A DNA stretch of 64,000 nt, taken from Pedobacter steynii (GTDB lineage: Bacteria; Bacteroidota; Bacteroidia; Sphingobacteriales; Sphingobacteriaceae). Under the pieces are notes generated by a model that searched no databases, was not told the DNA's origin, and saw nothing but the letters and a program-made list of their open reading frames with translations. Below, in pieces: positions 16,719 through 29,310 of this stretch (its first letter is position 1; each line of letters begins with the position of its first letter). A program made the translations under genes and the position numbers. The stretch covers positions 186,001 to 250,000 of the forward strand of contig NZ_FNGY01000010.1 of NCBI RefSeq assembly GCF_900103665.1. The letters run 5' to 3'.

Positions 16719-17358
16719 ATTAAAGGGAGCCTGGACAGCATATGATGATCAGCTCAAATCTACAAAGGAAATTGAAGATCAGGTGATCGCTGGCATGATC
16801 AGAAAAAGATCCATTTCTACTGTTGCCACGATAAAGAAAAGTTATTTGTATGGCATCTATTTCTGTTGCTTCTATATCCTGGCCTTTGCGCTGATCAACA
16901 TAGGCGATCCTTTCGATTATACCCATGACTTTGAACAAATCCCAACTAATGCCATATTGGGGGCGCTGATTTTGATTCTTGTTGTCCTGTTGGTGGCGCG
17001 TCATACCATGAAAAAACTGGAGATCCCGGGGCAATCGTTATTAACCTATCTGGAAAATGTCATTAAGGAGTACCGTAAAACGCAGAAATTACTATTTTGG
17101 TTTGTTTGTACGATTATGTTTTCTGCTTCAGTATTGGTCCCGCTGACATTTCTATCCAGAAAGATCGCTAAATCGGGCTTATGGTTTGGCTTGATCGATA
17201 CCTTTGGCTTATTGATCTTCTTAGTGGTTTTCAATGTTGTTTCTAATGTCATTGCAAAGAGAAAGGGAGTTGGAGAACGTTCCTGGTGGAGTTTTAAGGT
17301 GATCATTAAAGAATTGGAGGAGCTGAAAACCATGGCCGCTGAATTAAAGAACAGCTAA
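16705..17358 (+). CDS. Four-helix membrane protein, probable partner of the ECF sigma factor
   Basis: The 217-residue product has a soluble N-terminal region of about 47 residues, hydrophobic segments at about 48-66, 83-99, 129-150 and 160-184, and a cytosolic, charged C-terminus. The N-terminus (DELKGAWTAYDDQL) resembles the short cytosolic segment of small Bacteroidota membrane proteins encoded next to sigma factors. No HxxxCxxC zinc anti-sigma motif is present. Because it overlaps the sigma gene, an anti-sigma or sensor role is likely, but this is inferred from position. Confidence 0.65.
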   Translation: MNLDELKGAWTAYDDQLKSTKEIEDQVIAGMIRKRSISTVATIKKSYLYGIYFCCFYILAFALINIGDPFDYTHDFEQIPTNAILGALILILVVLLVARHTMKKLEIPGQSLLTYLENVIKEYRKTQKLLFWFVCTIMFSASVLVPLTFLSRKIAKSGLWFGLIDTFGLLIFLVVFNVVSNVIAKRKGVGERSWWSFKVIIKELEELKTMAAELKNS

Positions 17359-17545
17359 GCCCTAAATACTTTTGATAAAATGATAAAGATTGTTAAATAA
17401 AGTTGGCATACTAAAGCAAAGTACAGGATATTTTGTAATTTTAGCACCCGACAACTGCCATTCTGACTTATTGTTTGATATGGCTTGGTTGTTGTAATTT
17501 AGTCATTTTTCAATAAGTAATAAATAATAAACACAAACATAAAAG

Positions 17546-20860
<3,315 letters not shown>

Positions 20861-20876
20861 TTTGTAATACACATAT

Positions 20877-20920
20877 AGAATGCCGATTTTTGTAACAAAA
20901 AATTCGGCATTCTTTTTTTT
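20877..20920 (+). terminator. secA terminator
   Basis: AGAATGCCGA (20877-20886) and TCGGCATTCT (20904-20913) form a stem followed by eight T. It covers the region just before the SPOR gene, so an ATG at 20880 cannot be that gene's start. Confidence 0.9.
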
Positions 20921-20930
20921 AAGCCATTTC

Positions 20931-21377
20931 ATGAAAATATTAATTACCGGTATATTTTGTTGTTTTTCTATTGCCCTGTTTGCTCAGGACAAAGGTCATG
21001 TGAATATTGTTAAAGATCCGATGATCGACAGCCTGATTGCCAAACGTATTGCTTTAAATACGAAATCTACCGCCGTAGTTGCGACGGGAAAGCCATCCAC
21101 CGCCATCGTTTCCCAAATGGGATTTCGGGTGCAGGTATTCTATGGTTCCGACAGACGCAAAGTGTTTAATGAACAGGCGCGCTTCAAATCCAGCTACTCC
21201 TCACTGAATACTTATATTACTTATAAAGAACCCAATTATTATTTGCGTGTAGGTGATTTTAGAACCAGACTGGAAGCCCAGCGCCTGTTAAATGAACTGA
21301 AACCAATGTTCCCGACTTTATTTATTTTCAGGGAAAAAATCAATGCCCCTAACTTAGATTACAGCAATGACAATTAA
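20931..21377 (+). CDS. Exported SPOR-domain protein
   Basis: The chosen start is ATG 20931, because the product then opens directly with a signal peptide (MKILITGIFCCFSIALFAQ), while the upstream in-frame ATG lies in the secA terminator. The 148-residue protein has a SPOR-type C-terminal domain at about 62-137 (GFRVQVFYGSDRRKVFNEQ, then YYLRVGDFRTRLEAQRLL). SPOR domains bind glycan strands lacking stem peptides, often at the division site. The gene overlaps the M20 amidohydrolase gene by 11 nt, so the two share a transcript. Confidence 0.8.
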   Translation: MKILITGIFCCFSIALFAQDKGHVNIVKDPMIDSLIAKRIALNTKSTAVVATGKPSTAIVSQMGFRVQVFYGSDRRKVFNEQARFKSSYSSLNTYITYKEPNYYLRVGDFRTRLEAQRLLNELKPMFPTLFIFREKINAPNLDYSNDN

Positions 21378-22554
21378 AGATAAGATCCAAAGCCTTTCGG
21401 CCGATATATTTGATCAGGTAAGAGGTTACCGTCAGCACATTCATGCCAATCCTGAACTTTCTTTTAAGGAATTTGAAACTTCTGCTTTTATCAAAAAGCA
21501 TTTGGAAGAATGGGGAATCCCTTATACCGAAATGGCAAATACCGGTGTGGTAGGCCTGATTGAAGGAGGTATTCCTTCTGATAAAATCGTTGCACTTCGT
21601 GCGGATATGGATGCCCTTCCGATCATTGAAGCAAATGAGAAACCCTATGTGTCTAAAAATGTGGGGGTGATGCATGCCTGTGGACATGATGTACACAGTT
21701 CTTCTTTATTGGGGACTGCTTATATCCTGAACAGCATGAAAGCGGATTTTGCAGGAAAGATCAAGCTGATTTTCCAGCCGGGAGAAGAAGTATTGCCAGG
21801 TGGTGCAAGTATCATGATTAAAGAGGGGGTATTAGAGAATCCTAAGCCTCAGGCGATCATCGGACAACATGTGATGCCATTGATCGATGCAGGGAAGGTT
21901 GGCTTCCGCTCGGGCATTTATATGGCTTCTACAGATGAATTATATGTGACGGTACATGGTAAAGGTGGCCATGGTGCCCAGCCTCATCAGAATATTGATC
22001 CGGTATTGATTGCGGCACATATTGTGGTTGCTTTACAACAGATCGTCAGCAGAAATGCAGATCCGCGTTTGCCTTCGGTACTTTCTTTTGGAAAGGTACA
22101 GGCCAACGGTGCGACAAACATCATTCCTAACGAAGTGAAAATGGAAGGTACTTTCAGGACACTGAATGAGGATTGGCGTAAGGAAGCGAAAAAGCTGATG
22201 AAGAAAATGGCGGAAGGTATTGCAGAGAGCATGGGCGGTAGTTGTGATTTCAATATCATGGATGGTTATCCTTATCTGATTAATGAAGAAAAACTAAGCG
22301 ATAATGCCCGTTTGTATGCGGAAGATTACCTAGGTAAAGAAAATGTACTGGACCTGGACATCTGGATGGCGGCGGAAGATTTTGCTTACTATTCTCAGGT
22401 AACAGATGCTTGTTTCTACAGGTTGGGAACAGGAAATAAAGAAAAAGGAACGAGTTATTCGGTACATACGCCAAATTTTGACGTTGATGAAGATGCTTTA
22501 AAGCTGTCGACGGGCTTAATGGCTTATATCGCATTAAAACAATTGGGAAATTAG
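21367..22554 (+). CDS. M20 family amidohydrolase (cytosolic)
   Basis: The 395-residue product belongs to the M20D group of N-acyl amino acid hydrolases (hippurate, IAA-amino acid or N-acetyl-diaminopimelate type). Metal-binding motifs are HACGHDVHS (Cys105, His107) and PGEEVLPGGA; the dimerisation lid has VHGKGGHGA. Substrate cannot be told from sequence. There is no signal peptide, unlike the second M20 protein at 31.7 kb. It overlaps the SPOR gene by 11 nt and is followed after 1 nt by an exported protein gene, so three to five genes may form one operon. Confidence 0.9.
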   Translation: MTIKDKIQSLSADIFDQVRGYRQHIHANPELSFKEFETSAFIKKHLEEWGIPYTEMANTGVVGLIEGGIPSDKIVALRADMDALPIIEANEKPYVSKNVGVMHACGHDVHSSSLLGTAYILNSMKADFAGKIKLIFQPGEEVLPGGASIMIKEGVLENPKPQAIIGQHVMPLIDAGKVGFRSGIYMASTDELYVTVHGKGGHGAQPHQNIDPVLIAAHIVVALQQIVSRNADPRLPSVLSFGKVQANGATNIIPNEVKMEGTFRTLNEDWRKEAKKLMKKMAEGIAESMGGSCDFNIMDGYPYLINEEKLSDNARLYAEDYLGKENVLDLDIWMAAEDFAYYSQVTDACFYRLGTGNKEKGTSYSVHTPNFDVDEDALKLSTGLMAYIALKQLGN

Positions 22555-22555
22555 G

Positions 22556-23509
22556 GTGCTTCAAATAAAGAAAATAGGATTACTGGTTGTTTTTGCCCTT
22601 TGTTATTTAAAAAACTCAGGTCAGGAAATTGCCCGCTTTAATCCGGATACGATCAAGACGATCCAGCTGGATTCTGCAGTGAACATCACTGCCCAGAAAT
22701 TCGGTGTGGAGACCTTCATCAATGCGATCATTACGGATAACAGCTTTTATCAGGCTTTCCGGAATATGAAAAAGTATGGTTTCATTGCTGAAAACAGAAT
22801 CTTCACATATAACAAGAAAAATAAGGTAGACGGTAAGATTTACCGGAAAATCAAACACCACCCTTCCGGGCCTGTTAAAATGGAATACCTGGTTAAACAG
22901 GATACGGGAAAGGTGTATAAGAAAAATGGCAAATACCAGTTGTATACCATAGAGATGTTCGATTATATTTTTATGAATGCTTACAACTCGGAATTTGTTG
23001 CCGAAGGGCCAATGACTACAGGCAAAGGCGGAGAAAGTAACGAGAGTTATAAGAGTAAGCTAAAGACATTGATCTTTGCTCCTGGAAGACCGATCAAAGG
23101 CTTGCCTTTTATAGGAAGTAAAACCCAGATTTTTACGGCAAATATGCGTCAGTATTATGATTACAGCTATTATAGCGGCACTTATCTGGATTCTATTCCG
23201 GTGTACTGGTTTAAAGTGAAGGTGAAGCCTGACCTCAGTAACGGGACTAAGGACGGCCTGATGATCAAGGAGCTGACGACCATTTTTGATAAGCGGAATT
23301 TTGAGATTCTGGGCCGCTATGTGGACATGAAATACAGCAATATGCTGTTTGATTTTGATGTACAGATGAACATTGAAATGAGCTATTTTGAGGGGGAGAA
23401 ATTACCAAGTAAAATCTCTTATCAGGGGAATTGGGATTACCCTTTTAAAAAGGAGGAAAGGGCGAGCTTTTTAATCGTTCATAAAGACTATCAAGGCGAA
23501 AAACGTTAA
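22556..23509 (+). CDS. Exported protein of unknown function
   Basis: The 317-residue product starts at GTG 22556, one base after the M20 stop, and begins with a signal peptide (IGLLVVFALCYLKNSGQ). The body is rich in aromatic and charged residues, with motifs such as FIAENRIFTYNKKNK, APGRPIKGLPFIGSK and a C-terminal region of beta strands. It may fold like outer-membrane lipid- or peptide-binding proteins, but I recognise no family. Tight spacing with its neighbours suggests co-expression with the hydrolases. Confidence 0.7.
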   Translation: MLQIKKIGLLVVFALCYLKNSGQEIARFNPDTIKTIQLDSAVNITAQKFGVETFINAIITDNSFYQAFRNMKKYGFIAENRIFTYNKKNKVDGKIYRKIKHHPSGPVKMEYLVKQDTGKVYKKNGKYQLYTIEMFDYIFMNAYNSEFVAEGPMTTGKGGESNESYKSKLKTLIFAPGRPIKGLPFIGSKTQIFTANMRQYYDYSYYSGTYLDSIPVYWFKVKVKPDLSNGTKDGLMIKELTTIFDKRNFEILGRYVDMKYSNMLFDFDVQMNIEMSYFEGEKLPSKISYQGNWDYPFKKEERASFLIVHKDYQGEKR

Positions 23510-23519
23510 CTTTATTTTC

Positions 23520-25064
23520 ATGAATAAACTCAGATTCCTGATTCCGATATTAATTGTAGGGATAGTTCCTGTGAAGGCACAAGTCCTCAATGATAAACAG
23601 GTGGATAGCCTGGTGGAAAAGACACTCAAAACCTTTAATGTTCCCGGTATTGCCGTAGCCATCGTCAAAGATGGAAAGGTAATCCATTCCAAAGGGTATG
23701 GTGTGCGCTCTTTACGTACAAAGGAGGCTGTAAATGAAAACACTTTTTTTGGAATCGCTTCCAATAGCAAGGCTTTTACCGCCGCAGGATTGGGCATATT
23801 GGTGGATGAGGGAAAGCTGAAATGGGATGATAAAGTGGTGGACATCATTCCGGGATTTAAGCTATATAATCCTTATGTAACACAGGAGTTCACAGTAAGG
23901 GATTTATTAACTCATCGCAGTGGATTGGGCCTGGGTGCCGGAGACCTGATGATTTTTCCGGATTCAAACCGTGTGACTAAAGCGGAACTGATCCACAACA
24001 TGCGTTACCTGAAACCTGTTTCCGGATTCAGAACGAAATTTGATTACGATAACCTGTTGTATATTGTTGCGGGAGAAGTACTGGCGAAGGTATCGGGAAT
24101 GAGCTGGGAAGACTTTATAGAGACTAAAATTATGCGCCCGATCGGGATGAGTCAAAGCGCTGCTGATTATCCAAGATTGAAAGATAAAAACAATTCTATT
24201 GATGCGCATACTTCCATTGACGGGAAGTTGACGGTGATCAGCAAAGGTTTTCCGGAGATTTCGAATGCTGCGGGTGGAATCTGGTCGAACGTGACGGAGA
24301 TGAGCAAATGGGCGATCATGCAGATGAATGGGGGTAAATATGGTCAGGATTTAAATACAAAGCTATTCAGTACGGAAGTTCATGAAGAAATGTGGAGCCC
24401 GCAGACGATTATTGCAGGATCTTCTTTTAGCAGCTATGGATTGGGCTGGTTTTTGAATTCAGTGAATGGGAAACTTCAGGTTTCACATACCGGAGGTTTA
24501 AGTGGGATTGTCACACAGGTGACTTTAATCCCGGAATTGAAGCTTGGGATTATTGTACTGACCAATCAGGAGAGTGGTGCCGCATTTACAGCGATCACGA
24601 ATACGATAAAAGATGGTTATTTTGGAATCAAAGGAAAAGACCGGATTGCAGCTTATAAAGCGAATGTGGTAGCGAATGAGGCGGAGGATAAAAAGATCAC
24701 GGATCAGACCTGGGCAGCTATTGCAACGGAAATGAAGAAGAATACGCAGAAGGTAGATCTGAGCGTTTATGAAGGTTCTTTTACCGATCCATGGTTTGGT
24801 GAGGTAACGATTAAAAATCAGGGAAATAAGCTTTTCTTCCAGTCTGTAAACTCTCCGAAACTTGGCGGACAAATGGCCTTTTATAAGGGGAATACCTTTG
24901 TGGCAAAATGGACGGACAGGAGTATGCATGCAGATGCTTTTGTAGTTTTCTCTCTTGATAAAGATGGAAAAGCTTCGGGCATAAAAATGCAGGCCGTTTC
25001 TCCTGCAACAGATTTTAGTTACGATTTCCAAGACCTTGATTTTATAAGGTCTGTTAAAAAATAA
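23520..25064 (+). CDS. Serine hydrolase, beta-lactamase/penicillin-binding-protein fold
   Basis: The 514-residue product has a signal peptide (to VKAQ) and a class C-like beta-lactamase domain. The nucleophile motif is SNSK (Ser81, Lys84), YDN lies at about 176-178 and HTGG at about 323 replaces the KTG box. The last 100 residues (DLSVYEGSFTDPWFGEV and beyond) match the DUF3471 domain often attached to this fold. Such proteins are mostly esterases or peptidases, not resistance enzymes. It begins 10 nt after the preceding gene. A TAACTTTA sequence ends 5 nt before the ATG (see findings). Confidence 0.88.
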   Translation: MNKLRFLIPILIVGIVPVKAQVLNDKQVDSLVEKTLKTFNVPGIAVAIVKDGKVIHSKGYGVRSLRTKEAVNENTFFGIASNSKAFTAAGLGILVDEGKLKWDDKVVDIIPGFKLYNPYVTQEFTVRDLLTHRSGLGLGAGDLMIFPDSNRVTKAELIHNMRYLKPVSGFRTKFDYDNLLYIVAGEVLAKVSGMSWEDFIETKIMRPIGMSQSAADYPRLKDKNNSIDAHTSIDGKLTVISKGFPEISNAAGGIWSNVTEMSKWAIMQMNGGKYGQDLNTKLFSTEVHEEMWSPQTIIAGSSFSSYGLGWFLNSVNGKLQVSHTGGLSGIVTQVTLIPELKLGIIVLTNQESGAAFTAITNTIKDGYFGIKGKDRIAAYKANVVANEAEDKKITDQTWAAIATEMKKNTQKVDLSVYEGSFTDPWFGEVTIKNQGNKLFFQSVNSPKLGGQMAFYKGNTFVAKWTDRSMHADAFVVFSLDKDGKASGIKMQAVSPATDFSYDFQDLDFIRSVKK

Positions 25065-25069
25065 AACCG

Positions 25070-25735
25070 ATGAAAGCTGTTAAAAAATTAAGCCTTTTGC
25101 TGGCGCCCTTTGCGCTGCTTATTTTATTTACTTCAATGAATATCAAACCTAAAAAGATTATTTTTTTTGGTGATTCTATTACCCAGATGGGGGTTGCTCC
25201 CGGTGGATATGTAGACCTGATCAGTAAAGCACTGGACCCTTCAAAATATGAGGTGATCGGCGCAGGAATTGGCGGGAATAAGGTTTATGACCTTTATTTG
25301 AGAATGGAACAGGATGTGCTGGTTAAAAAGCCAGACCTGGTGGTGATTTATATCGGTGTGAATGATGTATGGCACAAACAATCGATGCATACCGGAACGG
25401 ATTACGATAAGTTTATTCTTTTTTATCAGGCATTGATCAATAAAATTCAGGCCAACGGTGCAAAGGTGGTTTTATGTACACCGGCAGTAATCGGAGAGAA
25501 AAAAAGCGGGGCAAATGAAATGGATGCTGACCTGGATAAATATTCGGGAGCGATAAGGGAGCTTGCTGTTAAAAATAAACTACCGCTATGTGACCTTAGA
25601 ACGTTGTTTAAAACTTATGGGGAGCAACACAATCCGGAAGGCCTGGCTAAAGGGATATTAACGACAGATGGTGTACATTTGAACGATAAGGGAAACCAGA
25701 CCCTGGCAGAAGCATTACTGCCACTGGTAAAATAA
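25070..25735 (+). CDS. SGNH/GDSL-family hydrolase
   Basis: The 221-residue product has a hydrophobic N-terminus (about 5-25, signal peptide or anchor) and all SGNH blocks: FFGDSITQ with the catalytic serine, GIGGNKV, GVNDVW, and TDGVHLN with the Asp/His pair. These enzymes are extracytoplasmic esterases or deacetylases for sugars, peptidoglycan or lipids; the substrate is unknown. The gene lies 5 nt after the serine hydrolase gene and is surely co-transcribed with it. Confidence 0.9.
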   Translation: MKAVKKLSLLLAPFALLILFTSMNIKPKKIIFFGDSITQMGVAPGGYVDLISKALDPSKYEVIGAGIGGNKVYDLYLRMEQDVLVKKPDLVVIYIGVNDVWHKQSMHTGTDYDKFILFYQALINKIQANGAKVVLCTPAVIGEKKSGANEMDADLDKYSGAIRELAVKNKLPLCDLRTLFKTYGEQHNPEGLAKGILTTDGVHLNDKGNQTLAEALLPLVK

Positions 25736-25808
25736 AAATGTAATCTGGCATAGATCAGGACGATCTTAATCAGGGCGATTAGAGAAAGAGAAAATAAAAC
25801 TATAGATA

Positions 25809-27806
25809 ATGATTAACCACGATACCATAACCAAAATCATGGAAACCGTCCGTATTGAGGAGGTTGTCGGTGATTTTGTGTCTTTAAAAAAACGTGGTAC
25901 CAGCTTGATTGGGAATTGCCCTTTTCACAATGAGAAAACCCCCTCTTTCCACGTTTCTGTGGCCAAAGGGATTTATAAGTGTTTCGGTTGTGGTAAAGGT
26001 GGTGATTCGGTCCATTTTATTATGGACCATGAAAAGTATTCCTATCCGGAAGCTTTAAAGTTCCTCGCTCAGAAATACAATATCGAGGTTGAGGAAACGG
26101 TGCAGTCGCCCCAGAATATCGAGGCGCAGAACGCAAGAGAAAGTCTTTATATCGTTTCAGAATATGCGGCAAATTATTTTGCCAATGAAATGTGGGTAGG
26201 AGAGCAGGGCCGGGCAATCGGTTTAAGCTATTTTAAAGAACGCGGATTCAGGGAAGATATCGTTAAGAAATTCCAGCTGGGTTATTCGCCTGATGTCTGG
26301 GATGCCTTGATTCAAAGTGCGGTTGCGGCAGGACATAAAGAAGAATACCTGGAGAAAACGGGCTTGTCGATCAGAAATGATAAAGGCAAACTGTACGACA
26401 GGTTCAGAGGGCGGGTAATGTTCCCGATCCATAACTTTACCGGAAGGGTGATTGGTTTTGGCGGAAGGACCCTGAAAACGGATAAAAACGTCCCCAAATA
26501 CGTTAACTCCCCTGAAAGTGACATCTACCATAAGTCGAATGTGCTTTATGGTTTATATCACGCTAAAAAGGCAATCAGAGACACGGATAACTGTTATCTG
26601 GTAGAAGGATATGCGGATGTGCTCGCGGTACATCAGGCGGGGATTGAAAATGTGGTGGCCTCTTCGGGTACTTCATTAACGACAGAGCAGATCCGTCTGA
26701 TCGGTCGTTTCTCTCAGAATGTGACCATTCTTTACGATGGGGATGCTGCGGGGATCAAGGCTTCGCTACGCGGGCTGGACATGATCCTGGAGGAAGGATT
26801 GAATGTGAAGGTGGTGTTGTTTCCGGATGGACATGATCCGGATTCCTACATGCACCATGTGGGCTCAGGCGAGTTCAAAAAATATATAGAGAACAACCGG
26901 AAAGATTTTATCCTTTATAAAGCCAGTATCCTGCTGAAAGAAGCAGGTACTGATCCGATCAAAAGGGCAGGGATCATCAGGGATATCGTAGAGAGTATTG
27001 CTAAAATTCCGGACGACATTAAAGCGTCGATTTTTATCCGGGAATGCAGTGGGTTATTACAGGTAGAAGAAAGGATTTTACTCTCTGAACTCAATAAGAT
27101 CAGGGTTGCTAAATTCAAGAAATCGGGTGCTGGCTCACAAGGGCAGGGCTCCTCTTCTTTTCAGCAACAGCATCAGGGGCAAAACCAATATCAGCCTTAT
27201 CCTGACGGACCTCCTGATAACCTGTTTGAAAATCCGGATGCTGCTTCGGAATTTATTGAAGCGCCTGTCGCAGAAGAAAATGACCTGCTGCAGGAGCAGG
27301 AAATCGTGAGGCTTTTACTGGCTTACGGACATGAGCTGGTGAGCTGGGACAAGATCGATAACATGTATATCGGTTCTTTTATCATGCAAAACCTGGCAGA
27401 TGTAAGCTTTCAGGATGAGCTCTGTAAAAAGGTCATCGATACTTACCGGGATGAGATAGAGAATGGACATTTGCCTGTGGCAAGCCAGTTTATTAACAAT
27501 GAAGACCGGAAGATTGCAGAGCTTGCGATTACCCTTTCTACCTCACCTTATTCCCTGAGTGAGAACTGGTATAATAAACACAACATCTATGTTCGCGACG
27601 AAAGTATCAACCTGAAAGCGACGATTCTTGGCGGATTGTATCACTTGAAAAAAGGAAAGGTGGCAAGGATGTTAATGGACATAGCTAAAGAACTTAAAAC
27701 AGAAACAGACCCTGTAAATCAGGAAATTCTGATGCAAAGATTTATCTTTATCAAGGGAGTGGAAAAAGAGATCTCCAAGTTTCTGGGGACGGTGATCTTA
27801 AAATAA
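25809..27806 (+). CDS. dnaG: DNA primase
   Basis: DnaG makes RNA primers at the replication fork. The 665-residue product has the CHC2 zinc finger (Cys37, His40, Cys58, Cys61; CPFHNEKTPSFHV and YKCFGCGKGGD), the RNA polymerase catalytic core with the TOPRIM motifs LVEGYADVLA (about 262) and YDGDAAGIKA, and a C-terminal helicase-binding region after a Gln/Gly-rich linker (about 440-475). The stop codon abuts the yraN start, forming a dnaG-yraN-lipoprotein run. Confidence 0.97.
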   Translation: MINHDTITKIMETVRIEEVVGDFVSLKKRGTSLIGNCPFHNEKTPSFHVSVAKGIYKCFGCGKGGDSVHFIMDHEKYSYPEALKFLAQKYNIEVEETVQSPQNIEAQNARESLYIVSEYAANYFANEMWVGEQGRAIGLSYFKERGFREDIVKKFQLGYSPDVWDALIQSAVAAGHKEEYLEKTGLSIRNDKGKLYDRFRGRVMFPIHNFTGRVIGFGGRTLKTDKNVPKYVNSPESDIYHKSNVLYGLYHAKKAIRDTDNCYLVEGYADVLAVHQAGIENVVASSGTSLTTEQIRLIGRFSQNVTILYDGDAAGIKASLRGLDMILEEGLNVKVVLFPDGHDPDSYMHHVGSGEFKKYIENNRKDFILYKASILLKEAGTDPIKRAGIIRDIVESIAKIPDDIKASIFIRECSGLLQVEERILLSELNKIRVAKFKKSGAGSQGQGSSSFQQQHQGQNQYQPYPDGPPDNLFENPDAASEFIEAPVAEENDLLQEQEIVRLLLAYGHELVSWDKIDNMYIGSFIMQNLADVSFQDELCKKVIDTYRDEIENGHLPVASQFINNEDRKIAELAITLSTSPYSLSENWYNKHNIYVRDESINLKATILGGLYHLKKGKVARMLMDIAKELKTETDPVNQEILMQRFIFIKGVEKEISKFLGTVILK

Positions 27807-28169
27807 ATGGCATTACACAACGAGCTCGGAAAGCGTGGCGAAGGGATCGCCAGGGAATATCTGGAAGATGCAGGATACCGCATTTTAAATGTAAACTGGA
27901 AATACGCCAGGGCGGAAGTTGACGTTATAGCTGAACAGGGCGGAAAGCTGATCTTTGTAGAAGTAAAAACGCGAACTTCTATAGATTACGGACATCCGGA
28001 AGATTTTGTAGACCGGAAAAAAGAAAAGCAACTCGAGTTTGCTTCTGCGGCTTACATAGAAATGAAGAACCATCAGGGAGAGGTTCGTTTTGATATTATT
28101 GCAATTGTTTTCGAAAATAAAGACCTTTATAAAATTAATCATATTGAAGATGCATTCTGGCCAAGTTAA
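27807..28169 (+). CDS. YraN family (UPF0102) predicted endonuclease-fold protein
   Basis: The 120-residue product matches UPF0102/YraN, a small restriction-endonuclease-like fold. Seen are GKRGEGIAREYLEDAGY, the acidic ARAEVDVIAE, and the core motif FVEVKTRT, which correspond to the D...ExK nuclease residues. Its biological role is not settled; links to recombination or Holliday junctions have been proposed. ATG 27807 directly follows the dnaG stop. Its 3' end overlaps the next gene by 20 nt. Confidence 0.93.
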   Translation: MALHNELGKRGEGIAREYLEDAGYRILNVNWKYARAEVDVIAEQGGKLIFVEVKTRTSIDYGHPEDFVDRKKEKQLEFASAAYIEMKNHQGEVRFDIIAIVFENKDLYKINHIEDAFWPS

Positions 28170-29253
28170 AAAAATCATTAACCTATCTAAGTTAGTCCTG
28201 GCGGTAGTGGTACTATCAGGCATTTCACTGATCATTTCCTGTAAAGACACCGGCTCTTCGGGCTCAAGTGTGGGATTTAAATTCCCGGAACAGGGGCAAT
28301 CATTTGGCCTTGGCGATGAAGTTAAAATCGCACTGGATGTGCCTGCAGGGAAAAGCATTACCTCGGCTGCTTATACACTGGACGGGAAGCCTGTGGGATC
28401 AAAAAATAATGGCGAAGCTGTTGCGGTACCTACCGCAGGTCTTAGCTTGGGCTATAAGCTGATTACGGCAGTGATAGAAGCGGATGGGAAGAAAGATACG
28501 CTGACGATCAATATTGAGTTAAAGTCTTCGGTAAAACCAGTTCAATACACGTATAAGATCGTGAATACTTTTCCGCATGATACCTCTGCCTATACACAGG
28601 GACTGGAATATCATGGAGGAAAATTTCTGGAAAGCACAGGACAGGAGCAACATTCTACGGTAAGATGGGTAGATGTTAAATCCGGAAAGGTGTTACAGCA
28701 AACTAAAATTGACGACCAGTATTTTGGGGAAGGTTCCAGTCTGGTTGACAACAAAGTGGTGATGCTGACCTGGCAAAACCGGTTGGGGCTGGTATTCGAT
28801 GCCACCTCATTTAAACAACTTTCTACTTTTCCTTATCAGTCAAGTATGGAAGGATGGGGCTTGTGCTTTGACGGAAAACAACTGATCAAATCTGATGGAA
28901 CGAATAAGATCTGGTTCCTGAATAAAGACAACTATAAAGAAGAAAGTTCCATAGAGGTTTACAACAACATTGGTCCTGTAGACAAGTTAAACGAGCTGGA
29001 ATATATTGATGGAAAGATTTACGCAAACGTATATACCAAAAACGTGATTGTGGTGATTGATCCTAAATCTGGTGTGATAGAACAGGAGATTGATTTTACA
29101 GGGCTTTTACCTGCAGGTTTTTATAAGGATGAAGTGGATCAGGCAAATAATGTCCTGAATGGGATTGCCTGGGATAAAGCTGGAAAAAGATTATTCGTGA
29201 CCGGCAAGAAATGGCCGCATCTGTTTGAAGTAAAAATCAGTCCTAAGCAGTAG
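28150..29253 (+). CDS. Glutaminyl-peptide cyclotransferase, lipoprotein
   Basis: The start ATG 28150 is chosen because it puts a lipoprotein signal at the N-terminus (LSGISLIISC, lipidated Cys31); upstream starts lie well inside yraN. The 367-residue protein has a short Ig-like region (about 45-135) and then the five-bladed beta-propeller of bacterial/plant-type glutaminyl cyclases, with FPHDTSAYTQGLEYHGG, STGQEQHSTVRWVD and EGWGLCFDG. These enzymes convert N-terminal Gln of exported proteins into pyroglutamate. In Bacteroidota this fits the many exported proteins whose signal peptides leave an N-terminal Gln (many here end in AQ). Confidence 0.9.
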   Translation: MHSGQVKKIINLSKLVLAVVVLSGISLIISCKDTGSSGSSVGFKFPEQGQSFGLGDEVKIALDVPAGKSITSAAYTLDGKPVGSKNNGEAVAVPTAGLSLGYKLITAVIEADGKKDTLTINIELKSSVKPVQYTYKIVNTFPHDTSAYTQGLEYHGGKFLESTGQEQHSTVRWVDVKSGKVLQQTKIDDQYFGEGSSLVDNKVVMLTWQNRLGLVFDATSFKQLSTFPYQSSMEGWGLCFDGKQLIKSDGTNKIWFLNKDNYKEESSIEVYNNIGPVDKLNELEYIDGKIYANVYTKNVIVVIDPKSGVIEQEIDFTGLLPAGFYKDEVDQANNVLNGIAWDKAGKRLFVTGKKWPHLFEVKISPKQ

Positions 29254-29265
29254 GATTTTTGTTTA

Positions 29266-29305
29266 GAATCGTCATACTTTGTTTGGCAAAGTATGACGAT
29301 TTTTT
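29266..29305. terminator. Bidirectional terminator
   Basis: A perfect 14-bp inverted repeat (ATCGTCATACTTTG, 29268-29281, with CAAAGTATGACGAT, 29287-29300) is flanked by A- and T-runs. It serves the cyclotransferase gene and the convergent DUF4251 gene. Confidence 0.9.
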
Positions 29306-29310
29306 ATTTG

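Noticed and set aside
20880..20930. Upstream ATG (20880) as start of the SPOR gene
   Set aside because: It lies inside the secA terminator stem, and the signal peptide only begins at ATG 20931.
23520..25064. Beta-lactamase-fold gene as an antibiotic resistance gene
   Set aside because: The DUF3471 tail, HTG in place of KTG and the neighbouring esterase gene point to a general serine hydrolase or esterase.
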